This document shows, piece after piece, positions 1 through 6,114 of a DNA stretch of 9,439 nucleotides; position 1 is the first letter of the stretch; each line of letters starts with the position of its first letter. The translations under genes and the position numbers were made by a program. The stretch is from Nitrosomonadales bacterium (GTDB taxonomy: Bacteria; Pseudomonadota; Gammaproteobacteria; Burkholderiales; SG8-41), in NCBI GenBank assembly GCA_009885185.1, contig VFLF01000765.1:1-9439 (forward strand), in the 5' to 3' direction. Under the pieces are notes generated by a model that had not been told where the DNA came from, did not search any database, and saw only the letters and a program-made list of their open reading frames with translations.

Positions 1-1201
1 ATTTTAAAAAGGTTTTTAACGCGCGTTCGGTTGGCTTGCCGGGCTTGGGTTCGAGTTCGATGCCGGCAACCAGGCCGATATTGCGGATGTCGATGACGTT
101 GGGCATCTCGCGCAAGCTGTGTACCGCCTGCTCGAAGTAGGGTGCGAGTTCGCGAGCGCGAGCGAACAGGTTTTCTTCTTCGTAGACGTCGAGGGTGGCT
201 TCGGCGGCGGCGGTGGCGAGCGGGTGGCCGGAGTAGGTATAGCCGTGAAACAACTCTACCGTATCGGGCGGCGCCGAATTGACTACCGTGTCGTAGATCC
301 CTTTGCGCACCGCGACTGCGCCCATCGGCACCATGGCGTTGGTGATGCCTTTGGCCATGGTGATGATGTCCGGTGTCACATCAAAAGTCTGCGCGGCGAA
401 GGCGTGGCCGGTGCGGCCAAAACCGGTAATTACCTCGTCGAATATCAGTAACAGGTTGTATTTATTGCAGATGTCGCGCAGGCGCTTGAGGTAACCCTTG
501 GGTGGAATTAACACGCCCGCCGAGCCTGCCATCGGTTCGACGATCACGGCGGCGATGTTGGAGGCATCGTGCAGCGCGATGATGCGGGTTTCGAGTTCAT
601 CGGCCAGATGCGCGCCCCAGTTCGGCTCGCCGCGGGTGAAGGCGTTTTCAGCAAGGTTGTGGGTGTGGGGCAGATGATCCACGCGCGGCAGCATGCTGCC
701 GTACATTTTGCGATTGGCGGGCATGCCGCCGACGGAAATGCCGCCGAAACCCACGCCGTGATAGCCGCGCTCGCGCCCGACGAACACATTGCGATGGCCT
801 TCGCCGCGCACGCGGTGATAGGCCAGCGCGATTTTCATCGCGGTGTCCACGGCTTCGGAGCCGGAATTGCAGAAAAACACATGATTCAAGTCGCCTGGCA
901 GCAGGGCGGCGATGCGTGTCGCAACGCGAAACGAGCCGGGGTGTCCCATCTGGAAAGCGGGCGCGTAATCCATGGTTGCCGCCTGCTTTTGCACCGCTTC
1001 GACGATTTTGGCGCGGCAGTGGCCGGCGTTGGTACACCACAGGCCGGAGGTGCCGTCGAGCACCTGGCGGCCATCGTCGGTGACGTAGTGCATGTCTTTG
1101 GCGCCCACCATTAAACGCGGCGCGGCCTTGAAGGCGCGATTGGCGGTGAAGGGCATCCAGTGGGCGTCAAATGACATCGGCGACAGATCGTTGGGCGGCA
1201 T
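1..1201 (-). CDS. Omega-amino acid (beta-alanine type):pyruvate aminotransferase, 3' end missing
   Basis: This is a class III, fold-type I PLP aminotransferase of the omega-amino-acid/beta-alanine:pyruvate group. The family moves the terminal amino group of beta-alanine, taurine-like or other omega-amines to pyruvate, giving alanine and a semialdehyde, in the cytosol. Read leftward from ATG 1201-1199, 400 codons lie in the window; the family is about 445 residues, so about 45 C-terminal residues are lost at the left edge. Visible landmarks are AHWMPF near residue 13, the phosphate-binding NSGSE near 112-116, ARGYHG-like ERGYHG near 144-149, the cofactor-nitrogen Asp in IFDEVITGFGR (D255) and the Schiff-base lysine in TMAKG (K284). 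From memory it resembles Pseudomonas beta-alanine:pyruvate aminotransferase throughout, including HDASNIAAVIVEPM. A second possible start is Met9. It is divergent from the deacetylase gene. The family is certain; beta-alanine as the true substrate is inferred. Confidence 0.93.
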   Translation of the reverse strand, partial: MPPNDLSPMSFDAHWMPFTANRAFKAAPRLMVGAKDMHYVTDDGRQVLDGTSGLWCTNAGHCRAKIVEAVQKQAATMDYAPAFQMGHPGSFRVATRIAALLPGDLNHVFFCNSGSEAVDTAMKIALAYHRVRGEGHRNVFVGRERGYHGVGFGGISVGGMPANRKMYGSMLPRVDHLPHTHNLAENAFTRGEPNWGAHLADELETRIIALHDASNIAAVIVEPMAGSAGVLIPPKGYLKRLRDICNKYNLLLIFDEVITGFGRTGHAFAAQTFDVTPDIITMAKGITNAMVPMGAVAVRKGIYDTVVNSAPPDTVELFHGYTYSGHPLATAAAEATLDVYEEENLFARARELAPYFEQAVHSLREMPNVIDIRNIGLVAGIELEPKPGKPTERALKTFLK

Positions 1202-1266
1202 GGCGGTGGCTCTTGAAGAATCGGGGGATTATTCTACTCCCGGCCTGCGCGTGACGCGAGGTGACT

Positions 1267-1272
1267 TATAAT
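1267..1272 (+). promoter_or_regulatory. Perfect -10 box TATAAT upstream of the deacetylase gene
   Basis: A perfect sigma-70 -10 hexamer, TATAAT, ends 7 bases before the ATG at 1280. A transcript from it would begin at about 1279-1280, so the mRNA would have almost no leader. No good -35 hexamer is visible 16-18 bp upstream (CCTGCG region). A GAGGTGA Shine-Dalgarno-like stretch at 1258-1264 lies about 15 bases from the ATG, too far for normal use, and would be excluded from a transcript that starts at the ATG. The 78-bp gap also carries the imperfect-centre palindrome CGCGT-g-ACGCG at 1248-1258. Confidence 0.45.
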
Positions 1273-1279
1273 TCCCCGC

Positions 1280-2119
1280 ATGTCAAAACATATTGTTTGC
1301 CTGACCTTCGATTTCGATGCCATGTCGGGGTTTATTTCGCGTGGCATGACCTCGCCGTCGCCGATTTCACGCGGCGAATTCGGCGCCAATGTCGGCGCGC
1401 AACGCATACTCGATCTGCTGAAAAAATACGACGCGCCGAGCAGTTGGTACATCCCCGGCCACACGCTTGAAACCTATCCGGATCAATGCAAACGCGTGTT
1501 CGATGCGGGGCACGAGATCGGTCACCACGGCTGGACGCATGTGCCACCCGCTGCGATGGCGCGCGAGCAGGAGGAAGAAGGCCTGGTGCGCGCCAATGTG
1601 CAGATACGCAAGCTCACGGGGAAATACGCACGCGGCTACCGTTCGCCATCGTGGGATTTGTCGCCGCATTCGGTGGAACTGCTGCTCAAGCACAATTTTA
1701 AGTACGACAGCAGCATGATGGGCGATGATTACACGCCGTATCGTGTGCGACTGGGTGACGTAATTGAGTTGGAAAAACCCGCAGTGTTCGGCAAGCCGAC
1801 GAAGCTCATCGAAATGCCGATCAGTTGGTCGCTCGACGACTATCCGCACTTTGAATTCGTGCGTACCAACACGACTATCCTGCCCGGCAATATGAACGCG
1901 CATCACGTGTTGCAAAACTGGACCGATGATTTCATGTATCTGCGCGATCATCTGGATTGGGGCGTGATTACCTATACGCTTCACCCGTTCGTGATCGGGC
2001 GCGGCCACCGTATGATCGTTCTGGAGAAATTGATCCGCACGCTAAAAGACAGTGGCGCGGTGTTCATGCGGCTGGGCGATGCGGCGTCTGAGTTTGAACA
2101 GCGTACGCCGGTTGAATAA
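1280..2119 (+). CDS. Polysaccharide deacetylase-like (CE4/NodB-fold) cytosolic amidohydrolase, HpPgdA/PuuE-like
   Basis: A 279-residue CE4/NodB-fold metal-dependent hydrolase. The subgroup that includes Helicobacter pylori PgdA (HP0310), PuuE-type allantoinases and Pseudomonas imidase acts on amides or cyclic amides/imides. Visible motifs: TFDFDA (D11/D13, catalytic and metal Asp), GHHGWTH with the metal pair H83 and H87, GYRSPSW near 119-125 (motif 3), SWSLDDYPH near 182-190, and TLHP with H235. From memory the closest resemblance is to H. pylori PgdA, through ISRG near 30, WYIPGH near 56-61 and KYDSSMM near 141-147. There is no signal peptide or membrane segment, so a small cytosolic substrate is more likely than peptidoglycan. 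The ATG at 1280 is chosen because an in-frame TGA lies at 1262-1264. The 3' end overlaps the importer gene. The fold is secure; the substrate is unknown. Confidence 0.88.
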   Translation: MSKHIVCLTFDFDAMSGFISRGMTSPSPISRGEFGANVGAQRILDLLKKYDAPSSWYIPGHTLETYPDQCKRVFDAGHEIGHHGWTHVPPAAMAREQEEEGLVRANVQIRKLTGKYARGYRSPSWDLSPHSVELLLKHNFKYDSSMMGDDYTPYRVRLGDVIELEKPAVFGKPTKLIEMPISWSLDDYPHFEFVRTNTTILPGNMNAHHVLQNWTDDFMYLRDHLDWGVITYTLHPFVIGRGHRMIVLEKLIRTLKDSGAVFMRLGDAASEFEQRTPVE

Positions 2120-3647
2120 AATATTCAATAAAAACAAATACTTACATGTATTCGTCACTGTCGTGCTCGCAGTGGCTGCGGCAACAGCTGCCCCGAGCAG
2201 CGCAAGCGAATCCGTCGCTGTCGGCTCCAAGCGCTTCACCGAGTCGTACATCCTCGGCGAAATCATCAGCCAATCCATAGCGCACACCGGTGAAGTCCGC
2301 GCGCAACACAAGCAGGGACTGGGCAATACCGCCATCGTGTTTTCCGCGCTGAAAAGCGGCGCGATTCAGGTGTATCCCGAATACACCGGCACCATCGCGT
2401 TTGAACTGCTGGGCCTGAAACAGGTGCCCTCGCTCGCCGAGTTGAATGCGGCGTTGGCGGCACAGGGCCTGGCTGCGGGCATACCGCTGGGCTTCAGCAA
2501 CAGCTATGCGCTGGCGATGACGGAATCACGCGCGGCTGAACTTGGCATCAGCAAGATTTCCGACCTGTTGCGGCATCCGGCATTGCGCTACGGTTTGTCG
2601 CAGGAGTTTCTGCACCGCAAGGACGGTTGGCCGGCGTTGCGCGTAGTCTATGGTTTGCAGGCCGCACCCGCCGGGCTGGATCACGGTTTGGCGTACGAGG
2701 CCGTGCGCGGCGCGCGCGTGGACGTGATCGACATCTACTCGACTGATGCCAAGATCAAGAGCCACCAGTTACGCGTGCTGGACGACGACCGCGTTTTTTT
2801 TCCACCCTATGCGGCGCTGCTGATTTACCGCGCCGATTTGCCGCAACGGCATCCGCGCACGTGGCAGGCGCTGCAACGGCTGGAGGGCGCAATACCGGCG
2901 CAGCGCATGATCGCCATGAATGGCGCGGTGGAAATCGACGGGAGGACGTTCGCCCAGGTGGCGGCGGATTTTGTGTCGCCGGCGGCGAAGGACACCGGCC
3001 CGCGGCCCGGCTGGCTGGCGGTGTTGTTCGGTGGCGATTTTTGGCGGCTGTCGATGCAGCATGCAGCGCTGGTGTTTATGTCGCTGACGCTGAGTGTGGC
3101 GGTGGGCGTGCCGCTGGGGGTGTGGGCGGCGCGTTCGGCGGCGATGCGGCAGCCAATATTGGGTCTTGCCGGTGTGTTGCAGACCATTCCATCGCTGGCG
3201 TTGCTGGTGTTTCTGATTGCCGCACTCGACCGCATCGGCACGGCGCCGGCGGTACTGGCCTTGTTTTTGTACGGCTTGCTGCCCATCGTGCGTAACACCG
3301 AGACCGGTTTGTCCGGCGTATCGCGCGGTATGCGCCAGGCGGGGGCGGCGCTGGGTTTGCGGCCACGGGCGGTGTTGACGCTGATCGAATTGCCGTTGGC
3401 GCTACCCTCGATGCTGGCAGGCATCAAAACCTCGGCGGTTATTAATGTCGGCACCGCCACCATCGCCGCCTTTATCGGGGCCGGCGGATATGGCGAGCGC
3501 ATCGTGGCCGGCCTGGCAGTGAACGACCACGGACTGATGCTGGCCGGTGCGGTTCCGGCGGCGGCCATGGCGCTGCTGATTCAATGGGCGTTTGAGCTAA
3601 CGGAGCGTCATGTTCTATCTTATGGACTCCAATACCGTTCACAATAG
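2112..3647 (+). CDS. Osmoprotectant-type ABC importer: substrate-binding domain fused to permease domain
   Basis: A single-chain importer of the glycine betaine/choline/carnitine class (OpuBC/OsmX binding domain plus OpuBB/OsmW permease). The TTG at 2112, overlapping the deacetylase stop, gives 511 residues starting with a typical signal peptide (basic residues, hydrophobic VFVTVVLAV, cleavage near an ASA at about 32). ATG 2052 or 2079 would add 20 or 11 residues unlike a signal peptide. Binding domain, about 33-290: GSKRFTESYILGE, YPEYTGT, QEFLHRKDGWP, IDIYSTDAKI and DDDRVFFPPY, all OsmX-family signatures. Permease domain, about 310-500: roughly five hydrophobic segments, LQTIPSLALLVFL, and the EAA loop GMRQAGAALGL near 406-416, which contacts the ATPase. 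Fused systems I know best (Lactococcus OpuABC, H. pylori ProWX) have the opposite order. No ATPase gene is present in the window. The exact ligand cannot be read from sequence. Confidence 0.85.
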   Translation: MNKIFNKNKYLHVFVTVVLAVAAATAAPSSASESVAVGSKRFTESYILGEIISQSIAHTGEVRAQHKQGLGNTAIVFSALKSGAIQVYPEYTGTIAFELLGLKQVPSLAELNAALAAQGLAAGIPLGFSNSYALAMTESRAAELGISKISDLLRHPALRYGLSQEFLHRKDGWPALRVVYGLQAAPAGLDHGLAYEAVRGARVDVIDIYSTDAKIKSHQLRVLDDDRVFFPPYAALLIYRADLPQRHPRTWQALQRLEGAIPAQRMIAMNGAVEIDGRTFAQVAADFVSPAAKDTGPRPGWLAVLFGGDFWRLSMQHAALVFMSLTLSVAVGVPLGVWAARSAAMRQPILGLAGVLQTIPSLALLVFLIAALDRIGTAPAVLALFLYGLLPIVRNTETGLSGVSRGMRQAGAALGLRPRAVLTLIELPLALPSMLAGIKTSAVINVGTATIAAFIGAGGYGERIVAGLAVNDHGLMLAGAVPAAAMALLIQWAFELTERHVLSYGLQYRSQ

Positions 3648-3687
3648 CCGTCTTTGACTATCGTGGCCCTTGGTGGGCATTAATCGA

Positions 3688-3714
3688 GAACTAATTTTGT
3701 CCTTTCTTGTCAGT
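3688..3714 (+). promoter_or_regulatory. Possible sigma-E (AlgU)-type promoter for the rpoE operon
   Basis: GAACTA at 3688-3693 matches the extracytoplasmic sigma-E -35 element (GAACTT) at five of six bases. A 16-bp spacer leads to TCAGT at 3710-3714, which has the conserved TC of the -10 element (TCTGA/TCAAA type) but is otherwise only a partial match. Transcription would begin near 3720 and leave a leader of about 128 bases before rpoE. Autoregulation of rpoE by its own product is known in E. coli and Pseudomonas, which makes the site plausible. A TATACT at 3780-3785 could be a housekeeping -10 box, but has no recognisable -35. Confidence 0.35.
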
Positions 3715-3847
3715 TCATTATCGCGGATTACTCGCGGGATTTTTGCGCGGGTGGCCCCATGCAGGGCCAACGGGTTGGGTATACTGCCGCCTTTGCAATT
3801 CGGCACGGTGTCCGGCCTGGACAACAAAGACAATAGGGACGGGATTC

Positions 3848-4441
3848 ATGAGTGACCGCGAAATCGACCAGCAGCTGGTCGAACGCGCGCAGCGTGGAGA
3901 CAAGCATGCGTTCGAATTGCTGGTCACAAAGTATCAACGCAAGCTGATCAGGCTGCTGTCCCGGTTTATCCGGGATTCCAGCGAGGTGGAGGATGTTGCG
4001 CAGGAAGCGTTCATCAAGGCCTATCGGGCGCTGCCGAGTTTTCGTGGCGACAGCGCGTTTTATACGTGGCTGTACCGCATCGGCATCAATACCGCGAAGA
4101 ACTACCTGGTGGCCGCGGGGCGGCGGGCGCCGACTTCCACCAGCATGGATGCCGAGGAAGCAGAAGATCTGGGCGAAAGCGAATTGTTGCAGGATGTGAA
4201 TACCCCCGAGAACCAGATGATGAGCCGCCAAGTGGCGGCTACGGTGAACCAAACGCTGGATAAATTGCCTGAAGAATTACGTACGGCCATTACCCTGCGC
4301 GAGATGGAAGGCTTGAGTTACGAAGAGATCGCGTCGATCATGAAGTGTCCGATAGGTACGGTGCGGTCAAGGATTTTTCGGGCACGCGAGGCGATAGCGG
4401 AGCAGTTAAGACCCATGCTGGATACAGGTGGATACAGGTAA
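3848..4441 (+). CDS. rpoE: RNA polymerase sigma-E factor (RpoE/AlgU)
   Basis: This is the extracytoplasmic-function sigma factor that turns on the envelope-stress regulon. From ATG 3848 it is 197 residues, close to the usual 190-200. The start is supported by SD-like AGGGA at 3835-3839 and by the family N-terminus, MSDREIDQQLVERAQRGD. Longer in-frame upstream reading adds 47 residues unlike any sigma factor. Region 2 spans about 25-90, with DVAQEAF (49-55) and SFRGDSAFYTWLYRI (64-78). Region 4 is near 150-184, with LSYEEIA, CPIGTVRSRIFRAREAI as the helix-turn-helix for the -35 element. RseA follows 17 bases after the stop and holds this protein at the membrane. The tail is odd: a perfect 10-bp tandem duplication (4420-4439) creates the final residues GGYR and the stop codon. 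Identity is very firm from sequence and operon. Confidence 0.96.
   Translation: MSDREIDQQLVERAQRGDKHAFELLVTKYQRKLIRLLSRFIRDSSEVEDVAQEAFIKAYRALPSFRGDSAFYTWLYRIGINTAKNYLVAAGRRAPTSTSMDAEEAEDLGESELLQDVNTPENQMMSRQVAATVNQTLDKLPEELRTAITLREMEGLSYEEIASIMKCPIGTVRSRIFRAREAIAEQLRPMLDTGGYR
4420..4439 (+). repeat. Perfect 10-bp tandem duplication at the end of rpoE
   Basis: GGATACAGGT occurs twice head to tail, at 4420-4429 and 4430-4439. The second copy supplies the last codons of rpoE (GGA TAC AGG) and the T of its TAA stop. Because 10 is not a multiple of three, the duplication shifts the frame. With one copy the gene would read on as LDTGKVRRW and stop at TGA 4455-4457, one base before the rseA ATG. 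Confidence 0.95.
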
Positions 4442-4445
4442 AGTC

Positions 4446-4450
4446 AGGAG
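4446..4450 (+). promoter_or_regulatory. Ribosome binding site of rseA
   Basis: AGGAG lies 8 bases before the ATG at 4459 and fixes that start rather than the out-of-family upstream ATG at 4345 inside rpoE. If the 10-bp duplication were absent, rpoE translation would run across this site and stop just before rseA, coupling the two genes tightly. Confidence 0.8.
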
Positions 4451-4458
4451 ATGGTGAG

Positions 4459-5043
4459 ATGCAAAGCGCAGAAAACATATCGGCATTGATGGACGGCGAA
4501 CTGGGCGATGATGAGGCGGCGCGGGAGATCGCGCACTTGAAGCAGGATGCGGCCCGTCGCAGTACCTGGGACGCCTACCATGTGATTGGTGAGGCGCTGC
4601 GTGGTGAGCACGCGGGCACGAGCCTTGCGCCGGCGTTTTCGCGCCGATTGAGCGAACGGCTGGCGCTGGAGCCCACCGTGCTGGCGCCGCGCATGCGGTC
4701 GCCGAAGACTCTGCAGACTTACGCGTTGTCCGCCGCGGCTTCAGTGGCGGCTGTCGCAGCCGTTGGCTGGGTGGCGATGAATATGCTGGCACCGGATACG
4801 GCGCCGACTACGCTGGCAAAAGCGCCCGCTACCAAGCAGCAGGTAGTGGCGCCAGTTGTTGCCGTGCAGCCGCCAGTGGCGCCCAGTGCGACGTCTGGTG
4901 GCGAGGCGGTGGCTACGGCGCCGGAACAGGTGCATGAGTATTTGCTTGCGCACCAGGGTATTTCGCCGAGCACAGCGATACAAGGTGTTACGCCGTATAT
5001 TCGTACGGTTTCCTCCATGGGTGATGCACGCGCCGTGCGATAA
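4459..5043 (+). CDS. rseA: Anti-sigma-E factor RseA/MucA
   Basis: This inner-membrane anti-sigma factor binds RpoE on the cytoplasmic side and releases it after stress-triggered proteolysis. The protein is 194 residues, as usual for MucA/RseA. The N-terminal sigma-binding domain (about 1-70) has ISALMDGEL at 7-15 and the family motif STWDAYHVIGEAL at 35-47. One membrane segment lies at about 88-107 (YALSAAASVAAVAAVGW). A Pro/Ala/Val-rich periplasmic linker (about 110-160) leads to a MucA-like C-terminal element, EYLLAHQGISPS...TPYIRTVSS, which is the region bound by RseB/MucB in the family. RBS AGGAG is 8 bases upstream. rseB starts 8 bases after the stop. Known partners are RpoE, RseB, and the DegS/AlgW and RseP proteases, which are not encoded here. 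Nothing is missing from the domain layout. Confidence 0.93.
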   Translation: MQSAENISALMDGELGDDEAAREIAHLKQDAARRSTWDAYHVIGEALRGEHAGTSLAPAFSRRLSERLALEPTVLAPRMRSPKTLQTYALSAAASVAAVAAVGWVAMNMLAPDTAPTTLAKAPATKQQVVAPVVAVQPPVAPSATSGGEAVATAPEQVHEYLLAHQGISPSTAIQGVTPYIRTVSSMGDARAVR

Positions 5044-5051
5044 ATGACAAT

Positions 5052-6071
5052 ATGAAATACAGGTTGGCCGCAGTCGCGGCAATCGCAGCGGTCGCCGCTG
5101 CGCCGACGTGGGCACAAGACCCCGGCGCTGCGGGATCAGTCAGTGCGTTGGAGTGGCTCAAAAAAATCGCGGATTCGTCCCGCACAGTGAGTTACACCGG
5201 CACGTTCGTGTACCAGCACAGCGGCCGGGTGGAAACCTCGCGTGTGGTTCACTACGTCAATCCTGCCGGTGGCGTATTTGAGAAACTGGAAACGCTGGAT
5301 GGCCCGTCGCGGGAAGTGGTGCGTGCCAACGACCATGTCACTGCCTATCTTCCGGAAGCGCGCGTGGTGCTGGTGGAGCGCCGCAGCACCCGGCATCTGC
5401 CGGTTATGCTGCCGGAGCGTTTGTCCGATCTGAACAGCCAGTATGAAGTCGTCAAGCTGCAAGGTGATCGTGTCGGTGGCTTTGAATGCCAGTGGGTCGG
5501 TGTGGCGCCCAAGGATAAGCTGCGCTATGGGCGGAAGTTTTGCGCGGAGTTGAGTTCGGGGTTGCCGCTGCGCGCGCAGGTCTATAATGAAAAGTCAGAA
5601 GTCATTGAATCTTTTGGTTTTTCTCAACTTGTGCTGGGTGGCAAATTCAGCCGAGACCAAGTCACTTCAAAATATGAAGCACGTGCCCACGCGCAAAAGT
5701 GGCGCGTGGACCGGTCGGCGCTGAACGTGATGGAGCAGGCAGCGGACACCGGGTGGGTGGTCAGCAATTTGCCCGCGGGTTTTCGCAAGTCGATGGAGGT
5801 CAAGCGCACGATTGTCGGTCGTCCGGTGGCCATGCCGCATCTGGTGTATTCGGATGGGCTGGCGGCGATCTCGGTATTTATTGAGCCGAAGTTACGCGAA
5901 CCGGGCGCCAAGCCCTTGATCAGTCAGGGCGCGGTACACATATTCAAGCGCGTGCATGGCGATTTCATCGTGACGGTACTCGGCGAGGCGCCGGCGGCGA
6001 CGGTGATGCAAATCGCGAACTCGATGGAGCCCAGGGATGTCAGGGAACAACGAGGCGCTGTTCCCAAGTAA
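5052..6071 (+). CDS. rseB: Sigma-E regulatory protein RseB/MucB
   Basis: This periplasmic negative regulator binds the outer part of RseA, shields it from cleavage, and senses misplaced lipopolysaccharide or lipoproteins. The protein is 339 residues, within the family range. A signal peptide covers 1-21, with cleavage expected after TWA. The large LolA-like N-terminal domain spans about 25-215 (ALEWLKKIADSSRTVSYTGTFVY and the YVNPAGGVFEKLETLDG area), and the smaller C-terminal domain about 235-330 (GWVVSNLPAGFRK, HLVYSDGLAAISVFIE, KRVHGDFIVTVLGEAP), all typical of MucB/RseB. No clear Shine-Dalgarno sequence precedes ATG 5052; with only 8 bases after rseA, translational coupling is likely. The next gene starts 43 bases downstream and is the protease gene, with no rseC/mucC between. 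Confidence 0.93.
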   Translation: MKYRLAAVAAIAAVAAAPTWAQDPGAAGSVSALEWLKKIADSSRTVSYTGTFVYQHSGRVETSRVVHYVNPAGGVFEKLETLDGPSREVVRANDHVTAYLPEARVVLVERRSTRHLPVMLPERLSDLNSQYEVVKLQGDRVGGFECQWVGVAPKDKLRYGRKFCAELSSGLPLRAQVYNEKSEVIESFGFSQLVLGGKFSRDQVTSKYEARAHAQKWRVDRSALNVMEQAADTGWVVSNLPAGFRKSMEVKRTIVGRPVAMPHLVYSDGLAAISVFIEPKLREPGAKPLISQGAVHIFKRVHGDFIVTVLGEAPAATVMQIANSMEPRDVREQRGAVPK

Positions 6072-6114
6072 ACTACGCTTTCATAACCACGTTTTGTCGT
6101 TGACAGGTGTATTC

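Noticed and set aside
569..1114. Plus-strand open frame (181 codons) opposite the aminotransferase
   Set aside because: It mirrors a well-supported aminotransferase with intact PLP motifs; its composition is typical of a shadow frame.
1248..1258. CGCGT-g-ACGCG palindrome in the divergent gap as an operator
   Set aside because: Short CG-rich palindromes are expected by chance in this GC-rich DNA; it is mentioned only as context.
1367..2008. Antisense open frame (213 codons) within the deacetylase gene
   Set aside because: The opposite strand shows complete CE4 motifs; this frame has no domain features.
2794..2801. T8 homopolymer in the importer gene as a phase-variation or frameshift site
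   Set aside because: The frame is intact across it and the encoded VFFPPY is conserved in the OsmX family; eight T's alone are weak evidence.
2825..3568. Long antisense open frame (247 codons) across the permease domain
   Set aside because: It is a shadow of the GC-rich coding strand: Ala/Pro/Arg-rich, with no recognisable domain, while the plus strand encodes a clear permease.
3666..3678. GCCC-ttggt-GGGC hairpin after the importer gene as a terminator
   Set aside because: It has only a 4-bp stem and no T tract, so it is too weak to call.
3707..3847. 47-codon N-terminal extension of rpoE
   Set aside because: The Cys/Gly/Trp-rich translation does not look like a sigma factor, and ATG 3848 has a good ribosome site and the family N-terminus.
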